DNA of 64,000 nucleotides from Deinandra increscens subsp. villosa (Eukaryota; Streptophyta; Magnoliopsida; Asterales; Asteraceae), in the NCBI GenBank assembly GCA_039602395.1, contig JBCNJP010000006.1, forward strand, positions 45,382,428 through 45,446,427, given 5' to 3'. The notes under the pieces were generated by a model. The model had not been told where the DNA came from. It did no database searches and was given only the letters and a program-made list of their open reading frames with translations. Shown here in pieces: positions 20,522-31,695 of this stretch. A program made the translations under genes and the position numbers. Position 1 is the first letter of the stretch; every line of letters starts with the position of its first letter.

Positions 20522-21955
20522 TTGATCACCACACGCAAACCCAGGCCGGTTTGTTTTAAACCGGCACACACATTCGCGAACTGGGGTTCTGAACCCGAAA
20601 GTCGCGAAATTAAATGAATCGCCTTTTAAATATGTTTAGTCGATTTGGATCCACTAAACATAATTCGATTCAACACAATTGATTGAATTATCTTTCGTGC
20701 ATATTCGGCCCCATCCTATGTTATTTTGTCATGGTTTCGTTATGGTTTGGCCCATTAGGCCCATATGTTTTGTTTTGGATTGGCCCAATTTTGCTGGGTT
20801 CAAAGTTGTAATTATTTAAAATAGAATAGTTTTATTTTAATTGTTATTGCTCTCCTTCGCCTGTACGAACGAGACGAGCTTGATTCAAAGACCCGTTTTG
20901 AGATCATCGCTTTATGGGATTTTCGAAAATGGCTAGAAGTCAAAACAAGACCGACGGTTCCCAATGACACGCAGGAGCTTGTTGAAGCCAGTGGGAGCAA
21001 CTAAGTCAATCAGGGAGTTTTTCTATTCTCGTGGTTGATTTACTTTTATGTCCCTTGCCCTATTTGATATTGTCATAGGCTCTGACAATATCGAAAGCCC
21101 TGCATGGCCGAATATGCACATGTGTGTTTGCTTGTTTTTGGTTGCTTGTCTTAATTGGATTAACACGCCAACTCGAAACCCAAACTTAGTTTTATCCAAA
21201 GTGAAACTAATCTTTCAATCGATTAAATGAAAGTCCTAATTTTGTTACGACTTCTCAAAATTTAAATAACCAATTTAATTCGACATTAAATTCGGATTTT
21301 TCGATAATGTAATCGAACTTCAAAAGAAATTGGTTATCGACTCGCGACACGTAGATCATTAATACTTAGGTTATTTAATTGATCATCCCGAGTGAGATAG
21401 GATTTGATAAATTTATCGTCACATTTAATATTAAAATTTGACCTAATAATCCTATCTGGTAAGCCTAAAACCGGTAGTCTATGCCATCCTATGTCAAGTC
21501 TAACTTGGAACATATTGACCGATGCATCCGTGTTGGAGTATTTCAACACCGCACGTGGTGTTTAGGGTATCTTCCAAGGTGAGCGTATTGGAGTATTTCA
21601 ACACCGTACGCACACATTGACCACTTAGGACAACTACTATTTTCTTTACACGCACCTTTGGTATTGGAGTATTTCAACACCGTACCCCTGGTCGGCTTGT
21701 AGACAAAGTGGGCATGGATGGGGCTAAACGTATTTCGTTGATCCGCTCACGAAAGCCCCATAACGGGAATTGTGATAGTAGACTCACAAGAGACAATCGT
21801 TGTCCATTCAATTACATAGAAGTTTTGAAAGCACTTTACGCTGTCTGGAGAAATTGTCTAACTAATTGAATTCCCAATTCCTATTCAAGATTAGCTTGCC
21901 ATCCTTGAATACGAATCAAACATCGAAACACTAAAACATTTGCCTGTTGTTTCAG
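20522..21955 (+). other. E4 5' leader with three copies of a 17+ base motif
   Basis: A 1.4-kb untranslated leader. GGAGTATTTCAACACCG occurs at about 21535, 21588 and 21665, each preceded by gt(a/g)tt and followed by (t/c)ac. The sequence just before the gag ATG (tgttgtttcag) resembles a splice acceptor. Confidence 0.6.
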
Positions 21956-22861
21956 ATGGCTAACCGCGCAAACCAAGAGATTTTCCATCTCAAGTCTCTC
22001 CTTGAGAAGGAGAAACTAAATGGCGCCAACTTCCTTGATTGGGAAAGGAATCTGAGAATCGTCCTGAAAATGGCTAACATGGAAACCGTGTTAGATGCTG
22101 AGGTTCCTGAGGAACCTGAAGCTGACACGCAAGCGGCGCGAAACGCCCATAACACATTGCGTACAAATGCCAAAAATGTCGCATGTCTTATGTTAGCCAC
22201 CATGGAATCTGAGATTCAGAAAAACATGGTTGACAGGACGGCCTTTCAGATGATCGGTGATCTGAGGGGCATGTTTGAAACTCAGGCCCGACAGGAACGC
22301 TATGACACCGTTGTGACACTTATTAGTTGTCGCATGGCCGAGGGCAGTCCTGTCAGCCCTCATGTCCTGAAGATGAAGAGTTACATCGACCGTTTAGCAA
22401 AGCTGAATTACGTCATTCCCGCCGAAATGGCGACTGACCTAATTCTTCACTCACTGTCCAGTGCCTTCACTCCTTTCCGGGTGAACTTTAACATGCATAG
22501 CATGGTAAAGTCAGTGACTGAACTTCACGGTATGCTTAAAACCGCTGAAGTTAATTTTGTTAACGGTAAGGCACCCGATGTACTCGCGATCCGATCAGGA
22601 GGCGTCAAGAAGCCTGAGGTAAAGAAGGGCAGACGTGGGAACAAGAAGAAGGGCAAGGCAGCTGTAACCAGAGCGTCTGGAAGCTCCCAGAAAAGCAAGC
22701 CGAAGGCATCCAGAGCACCACCGCCTGAACAGCGCGAGTGCTTTGAATGCCACAAGATGGGGCACTGGAGAAGAAACTGCCCAGAATACCTTGCGAAGGT
22801 GAAAAACGGAAAAGCCCAACCGGGTAATTCCTCAGGTATACACATAAGTTATGTTGTATGA
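21956..22861 (+). CDS. E4 Gag (copia type), intact, no pol downstream
   Basis: 301 residues from the ATG at 21956; the frame is open 9 bases upstream but without an ATG. The N-terminal two thirds match the copia gag family (UBN2-like) in pattern: NFLDWERNLRIVLKM near residue 30, MIGDLRGMFETQARQERYD near 100, and DLILHSLSSAFTPFRVNF near 162. A Lys/Arg-rich stretch (residues 220-255) is followed by a single CCHC knuckle CFECHKMGHWRRNC at about 262-275. The protein stops soon after, where a full copia polyprotein would go on to protease. It would assemble particles and bind RNA in the cytoplasm. The frame is uninterrupted, in keeping with the young insertion. Confidence 0.85.
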   Translation: MANRANQEIFHLKSLLEKEKLNGANFLDWERNLRIVLKMANMETVLDAEVPEEPEADTQAARNAHNTLRTNAKNVACLMLATMESEIQKNMVDRTAFQMIGDLRGMFETQARQERYDTVVTLISCRMAEGSPVSPHVLKMKSYIDRLAKLNYVIPAEMATDLILHSLSSAFTPFRVNFNMHSMVKSVTELHGMLKTAEVNFVNGKAPDVLAIRSGGVKKPEVKKGRRGNKKKGKAAVTRASGSSQKSKPKASRAPPPEQRECFECHKMGHWRRNCPEYLAKVKNGKAQPGNSSGIHISYVV

Positions 22862-25800
22862 TGCTTCACTTATTCCTACAAAATATATGTTTGACATACT
22901 TTACATTTTGTAGGTGCATGAAGCTGAAAGGAAGCAAGCCAAGACGACGCTGAACTACCCTGCGATTGTCGCACCCTAATAAAGTTCGCGTCCTGAGTTT
23001 TGATATAAAAACAACTCTTGGTGTTTTAAAACAACTGGTCTTGTTTTGGTTTTCCCCTGGCTGTTTTCCAGGATGAACAATTTGCTTTCTCTGGATTTTG
23101 ATTATGACATGTTTTGACAATGGTTGTTTTTCGAAACATTCATATTTGGTTTTAATCTACTTTGAATTTGATTCAACCTTTTGTTAGATTAAATTCAAAA
23201 TCCCATAACAACATATCTTCCAGCCTGGTGCACTTGATTTGATTAAGACTAGCTCAAATGCGACATGACAACTTTTGGTTATCACATCCCATTTAAGCTC
23301 TAATGTCATAAGCGTATATCGTAATAGTTACGTGACAACGCACGACGCAATTATGGTTCATAAAGTCCTGTGATTTTAAAACCATCCAGCGTCGATAATA
23401 TCAAATCAAGTCGAACCGATTGAAGATCGCAGCTTCGATCTACAATCGTATGAGCATATCAATCCTCTACTTCATGTAGACGTTTGCACATATAAGTTCG
23501 AATCACCAGCTAAACAACTGCAATGGTAATCACCTGATGATTACAACATTGTAGTATGGTCACACCAATTGTGGTGCACATTACCATTAAATGTATATGC
23601 CTAGACACATCTTGGAAGTCTTAGACTACAATAGTTGTACTCACGTGTGTTTTAATTCGACAAACACTAAGTGTTCTATACGTCGATTCAACATTTCATT
23701 ATGAAACTGGTAACACACAAGACTAATAACTTGCCACAACAAATCCCTTGACTTCATATAACCATGACACCCCTTCACACAACACTTGCATAACTAACTT
23801 CCAATCCCAAGACCGGAATCTTGCGAAAATGGAATTTAGAAATTACATGTCCAAAGCTAGATCTCTAAATATCTGAAGCAAAGCGACTCAAACATGTCGC
23901 TGGACTATGTAAAGCAATTCTCGCAACTAAACGGGACGAGCCAGATAAACAATGATTCGCCAACAATGGATTGTTGTGCAGCGGATCATATTGACATTCC
24001 AATTGGAGTTGGCATGTTTTTTAACCTTACCTGAATAAGGAAACATCCTCTAGTGTCGGACTCCTGAGTCCGATAGAACAAATCATCATCTCGATCATCA
24101 CGAGAAACTTTCAAACAATCAAAGACGAACGCATCTTCATGCTATCAAACTCTGAAAAGACTTTGACAATCGTTTTTGAACTTATGAATAAGTCATAACA
24201 TATGGATATTAAGCATTCGAATTCCGTACCGCAAACTACGAATTCGAGCTTTTTCGTTCTTGAAAACGGAAATTGATTATCGCATTTCTGCGCAAAATCA
24301 GTATCCACACGGTTTGAAAGAAAGATGAAGATAGGAATGTCAATCTGCCTCAAGCAAGTGGGAGCATCGCCATAGATCCTTACTGGAATAACGATCGAGT
24401 GCCGATCTAAAGATCATTTAAATTTCTGAGATAATACGTTAAATGACACCTCAAAATTATAAGTTTCAAGATAATGTTAAGAATTGATCGTGACGTGACT
24501 GAGCAACCACACACGATCAATCTCTTGAAACAGTTCATATCATACTGAATATGATGAAGACATGAATCCAATACTTGAATATTGCATAGCATGTTGCCGT
24601 AAGAAGTTACGCCATGACCATAGATGGAAAATCACACCATCACTGCTAAGCACTGATGAAGGATTATATATGTTCGCCAACTGAGTACAAAATATATTCG
24701 TTGAACATTAATAGCCAACTTAATTGAATCTGAACTAAGAATGCTATAAAACATTCAAGGATTAATTCGACTCTATAAATAGTCGGTTAATATGCTCGCG
24801 TGATAACACAGTCATACGTGTGCTTACCAAGGGCGCTCCATTATCACAAGTTCGATTCACTTAAGAAGATTCACCGTTCATGATAAACGCTGAATCTCAA
24901 GAAACAACAGATACTGGCAATTCTAAATCGAAATTCGAGCACGTGATAGCGAACCCATAATTTCTGCGATCGGGCTAGATCTGCGAAATTGATCTACTAC
25001 TCTGTACACGAATTCTGCATCACTTCGATATTCGATTTTAGTGTTGGATGTCGAACACTATCGTTTGCACCATATCATTCGACCTCCTCTAAGTTGTTAG
25101 ACGAGAGTCTGAATTCTGCGTAACGCGTTCGAATTTTATACGTTTTATTATCCATGAATATTTGGTTCAATATTCTAAAAGTCCGTAGTCGATCAGACAT
25201 TGCGGGAGCAACGCCTGAAGCAAGACTATTCTGACTCTGGATTCAAGGTGTTGACCTCCAGACTCACAAGGCTTCATTGTAGAATGACGTCGGGACGTAA
25301 CTCGTATCAGAATGTCTTCATGGATCTTAGCATAAGACAAATCTGATTAATGGTATACTCAACAGTATCCTTAGACCTGAGATACATGAGCGACCTCCCG
25401 TTTGCCAAAGAACATTCTTTGATTGTAGCTTAACGCTGTCGCGTAACTGCCAGCCATAACGGTTACTTTTGGGAATGGATCTGAAGCTTAGTGGGAGCTG
25501 TATGTAGTCAACATGGGATTCTGTACTCTTGCATTTTTTTCAATGCAACAGTTTGACATCATGGGCCCTCTCGTTAGTTCCAAGTGTTAAGTGTAAGGCC
25601 TTACCCAAACTTACTGTGTGTTTGATTGGACCACTTCGAACAGTAAAACGAGAAATATAATGATCGAACACAAAGAGAATGCAAAGATCCATGTCTCTGT
25701 CTCGATTGATGTCACATACAGAAAGGATCTGATGACTTTACAAATACCTTAAGTCTAAACTATATCACAAGTTTAATGATATGCCTTGGTTGTTCAGACT

Positions 25801-25881
25801 TAAAGTGTCATGACTGGTTGGGACAATCACGTGTAGCTAGAGCACCTCTGACTGTAACTTGATTAATAGTCGCGATCAGTC
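22862..25881 (+). other. E4 noncoding 3' region
   Basis: About 3 kb without a recognisable ORF or pol domain on either strand. The short purine-rich block agtgggag recurs at 20990 (leader), 24358, 25493 and 25885; only the last is at the polypurine-tract position. I could not identify an origin for this sequence. Confidence 0.6.
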
Positions 25882-25893
25882 CAAGTGGGAGAC
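25882..25893 (+). other. Polypurine tract of E4
   Basis: ccaagtgggagac directly precedes the right LTR, a typical copia polypurine tract. Confidence 0.85.
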
Positions 25894-27258
25894 TGTTGGA
25901 TTTAAGTGTCCTGACCCGACTAAATCAAGTACCCGACCCGGTTAAGACCCGTAAGAGTTACACCGGAGGCAACGGGTATTTAAGACCGCTTACTTTGATA
26001 ACCGGCAAATTCGCAGAAAGATTAAATTATGTGTTTATTAAATAGTTTAATTAATACATAATTAATCACTTGAATCAATGTTAATCATTAAGATTAATTA
26101 AGCGACGAAAACGTTAAATAAGATTAACGTATAGAACGTGGATTGACGGATTATTAGTTTGACTAATATTCGGCTAGCAACGAACATTTAAAAGGTTAAA
26201 GGTTAACTTTGGAAATTAAATGTTTTAATTGGAATTAAATTAAATCGAGGGGTTAAACGGAAACATGATCAGTTATAAATATAACTGTTTAGGGAGACGA
26301 AAACCTAATCCACCAAAAAAAGGTTTTTTGGCCGTCGCTCTCCCTCTCTCTCACGCAACCGACGCCGACGGCACCCCGCTGCCGCCGCGCCTCTTGTTTT
26401 TCCGCCGACCCCTCGTCCGTCGCTTGCCGCCGTCCGCCGCCTCGCTAGCTACCGCCGCCCTCCGCCGCCTCGCTAGCAGCCGCTGCCGTCCACCCCGCCG
26501 TGCGCGCTCCACGCCGCCGCCGCTTTTAGCCGCCGCCGCATCCACGCCGCCGCCGCTCTTAGCCGCCGCCGCACCCACGTCGCCGACACTCTGCAGCCGC
26601 CGCCGCACGTCTCACCGCCGTGCGCCCTGCTGCCGCAGTCGCCATCACCGTCGCTAAGCCGCCGCCGCCTTGCCGGCCGCCGCACTCCCTCGCCGTCGCC
26701 GGTTCACCGCCGACAAACCCTAGCCGTGAACCACTTATTGGTGTGTTCGGCTCGTCGTCCGCAAACCCTAGTTCGCGCCCAATCCGACGTTCGGGATTTT
26801 CTCAGTGCTTGATTCACCGCGTAGTAAATCCGTGTTCGCGAGGAAAGTCAGATTCGTCAGACGAATCAATTCTGCGAAACCCTAGCGTCACCCGTTGACT
26901 TTCGGTGTCTCGAACGTCTGTTTGAATCACCGCTCAGGTATATCTAAACTCGTAATTAGTTTAGATTAAAGTACTTATTTATTTTGTAATTATTTCGCGT
27001 TTGTTTAAACGCGTCTATGGTGTTTGCGCGTTTGGTGATTGTCGAATCCTGTTGTTTTGGTTTACGCTAATTACCTGGTTTTCGCGTTAGTAAATTAATA
27101 TGTTTCCGCTGCCTATTAAATTAATAGTTAATTTAATTATCTGATTTAATTTACTCGGTAATTGTTTAATAATTATTTATTGTAAATAATTATTTCTAAA
27201 TAAAAAAAAAAAAAAATTGCTATTACCGAGACCCGAATGCCACTGTCGTAACCCAACA
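25894..27258 (+). repeat. Right LTR of E4
   Basis: 1365 bp. By reading, it matches 19144-20507 except for one extra A in the poly-A run near 27202. Confidence 0.93.
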
Positions 27259-28076
27259 AAACCAACACTCTTTTTCGGTCCACATATAACCGAAACCAAT
27301 CATCACCACCAACCAACTTTCTTTTAAACATTTGACCTTCTCATTTCTCATTTAAACATCAAACACAAACACACACTTTTTCTCTCCTTCTCTTCTCTTT
27401 GCTCTCGGCCTAACAACAAACCACCACCACCATCATTTTTTCTTCATCAATCTCCATCCATTCAAGATCCTAAACTAACCTTTAGTCAAGGTAAATCACC
27501 AACAACTTATATTTCATTATCTTTCTTTCATTTCTTCTTCTAATCCTTCAAGAACAAACCTTTCTAATCCTTGTTTTTCATGTCAAAATCCATGACAAAC
27601 CTTGAACTTTCATCACCATTCTTAAACATTTCAAGATCAAGGTTGGGTTTGGAGCTAAACTTGGAAGCTAGTTCAACAACCCATTAACGTCATTACCGAT
27701 CCGGAAAGCTTTAAGTGAGGAGAATTTACCTTCTTTGATTATTTCTCACTAGGTCTTTTATTCTTATATGTCACATGTCATGTTCATGAGTTAGTCTTGA
27801 TTTGGTTGTTGTATGAATTACTAACAAAAATAAATGTTAGTATGGTTATGTGTTTGTGATGGAAACTAGATATGTTTAAAAGATTATTTGACAAAATATA
27901 TATATATAACTTGTATTTTGTTAAAAAGAATCGCTTTAAATGACCAAGGTTGGAAAATATTGGTTCTTGTATGTTAAATATAATTTGGAACACTTATCTT
28001 GGTGAAAAATGGACATACAAAGTGTTAGAAATCGGAATTTCATGGAAAATATAAGTTTTATGAAAACTGGGCAGAG

Positions 28077-28172
28077 ATGACACTTATTCCTGCGTGTCAT
28101 AAATCTGCTGTCATCTGTGAACCATATGAACAAAAACACTGAACAGGGATGACACTTATTCCTGCGTGTCAT
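28077..28172 (+). repeat. Duplicated ATGACAC/GTGTCAT hairpin in Tekay LTR
   Basis: Two units 72 bp apart (28077-28100 and 28149-28172) each form a 7-bp perfect stem with loop ttattcctgc. The pair is conserved at 38446-38469 and 38518-38541 in the right LTR. Confidence 0.7.
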
Positions 28173-30159
28173 AAAACTGCTGTCATGCAGAAAAATATAT
28201 ATTTTTCTAAATCTCCAAAACACTTGTATTTGACTCCAAACCAAAACCCAAGTTCACAAAAGGATGATTTTGAGTCATAAAGGTGTTTACCAAGGATTTA
28301 AACATGAAACTTCAAGAAAATAGAACATGGAATTTTTATGACAAAATTACCACTTATTTTTATGAAAAATTAAGTTTAAGACTTTTGACAAGTTGTGACC
28401 ACTTAGGACTTGTAATGTATTTCTAGGGATGCCAAAGGTGTTTTACTAAACATACTAAATAATTCGAGAAGTCAAACACTTGGAAACAAAAGGGTTAAAT
28501 ATCTTAATTACGACGTTTCGATAAAAATTGCAATTTATTTCCAATTGAGAATTGGGTCTAGTTCAAAACATGAAACATGTTAGTTTTGACATATAAAAAT
28601 ACTTTATAAAGTTCGAATGAAGAAAAACATGTTTTATAAACAAACCGGACAAAAACTATAACTTTCGGTTACTCGAAAACGTCGGATTTTACAAGTTAAA
28701 CTTCCAATAATTTATTTGGCAACTCAAAACCCTAAAACACATTAGGACAAGTCCACTAACAAATCCTAAGTGTTAGAGAAAAATTAAAATGTCATAACAT
28801 CGTCATGACAGTCAAACTGGCGAAGCCGGTTAACCACCGGACGAACCTACGCTTAATTTTACCAAAATATAACTTCGTATATTTATGGAAACATTTATTC
28901 ATATTAAAGGAAGATTATATGTATTAATCGAAAAGTCCAAAATCTTACAAATATTTAGTGAATTAAATATTTACGATTTTCCTAACGTTTAATGAAAAAT
29001 AATCCATAATATTCAATATTTATTTTTCAAACGAAATCATTATTTATTTATTCAGATAAATGATAAACTCCATCAACTTCAACACTATTTATTTGACAAT
29101 AAATAAGTCCTAGGATTTCCATCACCTTCATCGGGTAATAACCAGTCGAGACTTAACCTTGAACATAGAGTGACGTATTCACTAACTCTAGATAGCCAAA
29201 CCCTAATACGTCATAACATTACTTTGTAGACGTTACTAGGCTAAGTTCAATCAAACATACCTGACATCCACCTTCAAACAAGTGAGTCTTCACGGCCCCT
29301 TTTACTTTTCTGTTTTCTAACTTGGGGGAGAATTCAATGAATGCTTTTCAACTTCAAACTGTCTGATATTATGATAACTGTACGACGTAATGATTGCATG
29401 TTCTTTTCATTTCCCCAATCTGTGTATTCATGTTGATTCATGTTATATGCCTAAGTCCCACTATTAATTGGATTCAATTAGTTCATTCGAAACGATAGCT
29501 TGTGAATAGATCTATTTGGGTTGACGACCCTACTCTGACTTGGTCGCTCCAGTCATGACTCCATGGTTATAGTCAAGGGGTACATTTGTTATTCTTGTCA
29601 TTCGGTGTTCTTGGGGAAGAACGTCAGGAGTGGGTAAACAGTTAGTTTTGAATTCAAGGTTCATGTTTGATCTTTACAACAACAGTGTCAACAAACTAAT
29701 ATCAAGGCAAGCCAAACATTTTCAAACATGTTTTCAAACAGTTCAGTGTCATTAAACCTGTGAAACTCACCAACAATTCTGTTGACTCTTTTTATTCTTG
29801 AATTCTCAGGTGATTAAAGACTGCAACTCCATGTTTTTCTGTTGTGATCCTGCTTGTCATATCATGGTCTGCCTGCTGTGTGTTCATGCATTTCATTTTG
29901 GAGATTTAGACGCATTACGCTTTAGGGTAGTTATGTTTATAAATCTCATAACTTGTCTTTTGGAAAACTTAACGTGTAACCACTACTCTATTTCCGCTGC
30001 CACGTTTTAGATGTTTAATTTAAATGTTTGAAACTTACATTTTCAGAAGACAAATGGTATAATTAAATGTTCATTAGACGTCATCATTCATAACCATGAC
30101 CATGATGCCAAATCAGTCACATGCCCACATTTAGTCATTTTCTCGGGGTGTGACAGACG

Positions 30160-30172
30160 TGGTATCAGAGCC
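30160..30172 (+). other. Primer binding site of the Tekay-type element
   Basis: TGGTATCAGAGCC, four bases after the LTR end at 30155. Confidence 0.93.
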
Positions 30173-30367
30173 ATGGTTATAGTGAATTAGGATGCATCGG
30201 TCTGCACCTAGTCTATAACCTAAGCTCTGCATCATTCATTTGTGTGTGTGTGTGCATTCATGCATTGCCTTGTATGTGTGCCAACTTGCAAACTAATGTG
30301 TTTCTTTTAGTTGATCGCCTTACATAGTATTAAATATATTATTGTTATAACTTGGAAATGTCACAGC

Positions 30368-31372
30368 ATGGCAAACAAAGAGATAGTCGAGATACCTTCT
30401 GACTCCGAGCCAGAGCCAGACTACACTCCGTCTTCGCCGGATTACGTGCCTAGGTCGCCGGAGTACACGCCGTCTTCTCCTGTTCTTGAGACTGCTCCTG
30501 TGATTGCACCTCTTCCTGACTATTCGACGCAGCCGGACGCTACACAGGACAACTGGGATCCTATCACGTCAGACGACGAGTTCTACGAGGACGACCCTGA
30601 GGAGACTATTCCTGCTACATTCTACCCTCCTGTCGCAGTGATGTCTGTTCCTGACCCCATTGTCTCTGTTCCTGACCCTATTGTTTCTGTGCCTGACCCT
30701 GCTATGACTCATCCCCCTGCACGAGTTCTTGACCCTGCATCTACCCCTGCACCGTCTCATCGTCTCTACTGCTTCACTCCAGGTGGTCATAGGCTTAAGC
30801 ATACACCTAGGAAATCCGTCATTCGCACTCGCCCTATGCCCACTGCCCCTGTTGATGAGCCTGCCCCAAAAAGGCAGTGCGTTTCCGAGCCACCCATTGT
30901 TTCATCTGTCCCTGTGCCACCGTTTGTTTCATCTGTTCATGAGGTAGGAGAGTCGTCTGCCTCAGCTGCTGCTCGTACTGCACCCATCTATGAGGGTATC
31001 CCTGTTCCATTTCCTGACCTTCACTTCATTCAGTCACGTTTGTCTGGGCATGATGATGCCATCCGTCGAGTCATTGCTGAGCTTCGTGCATTGCTGTCTT
31101 ATCATACCGTTCAGACCCTTGAGACACGCCTGACTTCTATTGAGGATCATGCCATTGCTACCGGACTTGCTATGGATTCACTGCACGCAAACTTCACTGA
31201 TGTTTCTGATTCGACCACTACCATGATGCTGACTGTGGAGATGCTCCAGATGCGTATGCAGGCTATGGAGGATTCGATGAGGATATTCCAGACGTTTATG
31301 GCTTCGCTCAGCCAGGTTGCCGGACTGTTCGTCATGCCGCCATTACCACCATTTCCCAGAGGCCCGTACTAG
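30368..31372 (+). CDS. Extra Pro/Ser-rich ORF upstream of gag in the Tekay-type element
   Basis: 334 residues from the ATG at 30368; the frame is open upstream to 30311 without an ATG. It begins acidic (EIPSDSEPEPD) and then has spaced Tyr-x-Pro-x-Ser-Pro units (DYTPSSP, DYVPRSP, EYTPSSP) that recall the heptads of the RNA polymerase II tail. A three-fold SVPDPIV repeat lies near residues 97-115. A low-complexity middle is followed by an amphipathic, coiled-coil-like C-terminal 100 residues (RRVIAELRALLSYHTVQTLE). No zinc knuckle or enzyme motif is seen. It lies between PBS and gag, in the same orientation, with 323 noncoding bases before the gag ATG. It is intact, suggesting use by the element; function unknown. 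Confidence 0.65.
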   Translation: MANKEIVEIPSDSEPEPDYTPSSPDYVPRSPEYTPSSPVLETAPVIAPLPDYSTQPDATQDNWDPITSDDEFYEDDPEETIPATFYPPVAVMSVPDPIVSVPDPIVSVPDPAMTHPPARVLDPASTPAPSHRLYCFTPGGHRLKHTPRKSVIRTRPMPTAPVDEPAPKRQCVSEPPIVSSVPVPPFVSSVHEVGESSASAAARTAPIYEGIPVPFPDLHFIQSRLSGHDDAIRRVIAELRALLSYHTVQTLETRLTSIEDHAIATGLAMDSLHANFTDVSDSTTTMMLTVEMLQMRMQAMEDSMRIFQTFMASLSQVAGLFVMPPLPPFPRGPY

Positions 31373-31695
31373 TGGTACTACCTAGTGATGCATTCGTGTC
31401 ATGTTTAGTTAATGTATGAAAACTATGTTGTATTTTGGCAAATGGAGCTGCGCCTCCGACTTTTGAAACAGTTATGGTATGTTCGTACTAGAATTGTAAT
31501 GCTTGTCATGATGTATGTTTTCGGATATTAATTAACTGTGGTTGTATTACTTTCATTGTAGCTTCTTATGGATGTATGGATGTTATGGTTGTTATGCATG
31601 TATGGTTGTTCATTATAGATATGTGGACTTTATATTGTTATACATATACATTGTCTAATTACACTTCTGGTTTACATTCGTGAATTAAGAAAAAC

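Larger units (their letters stand above)
19144..27258 (+). mobile_element. E4: gag-only copia-like LTR element, very young
   Basis: LTRs 19144-20507 and 25894-27258 (TGTTGG...CCAACA), perfect 5-bp duplications aaacc at 19139-19143 and 27259-27263, PBS at 20509-20521 and PPT at 25882-25893 (caagtgggagac). The empty site is preserved in the other Tekay LTR near 37625. The LTRs appear to differ by one A in a poly-A run. The only credible gene is a 302-codon gag; about 3 kb after it is noncoding. This fits the TR-GAG class of non-autonomous elements (gag but no pol). Confidence 0.93.
17841..30155 (+). repeat. Left LTR of the Tekay-type element, interrupted by E4
   Basis: Removing E4 (19144-27258) and one copy of its target duplication leaves 4195 bp matching 36330-40524. 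The LTR is unusually long. It contains a cluster of GGCCCA motifs (18530-18695) and a duplicated ATGACAC/GTGTCAT hairpin (28077-28100, 28149-28172). Small ORFs within it show no sign of coding and are treated as chance. Confidence 0.92.

Noticed and set aside
30311..30367. N-terminal extension of the extra ORF
   Set aside because: The frame is open but has no ATG; the first Met is at 30368.
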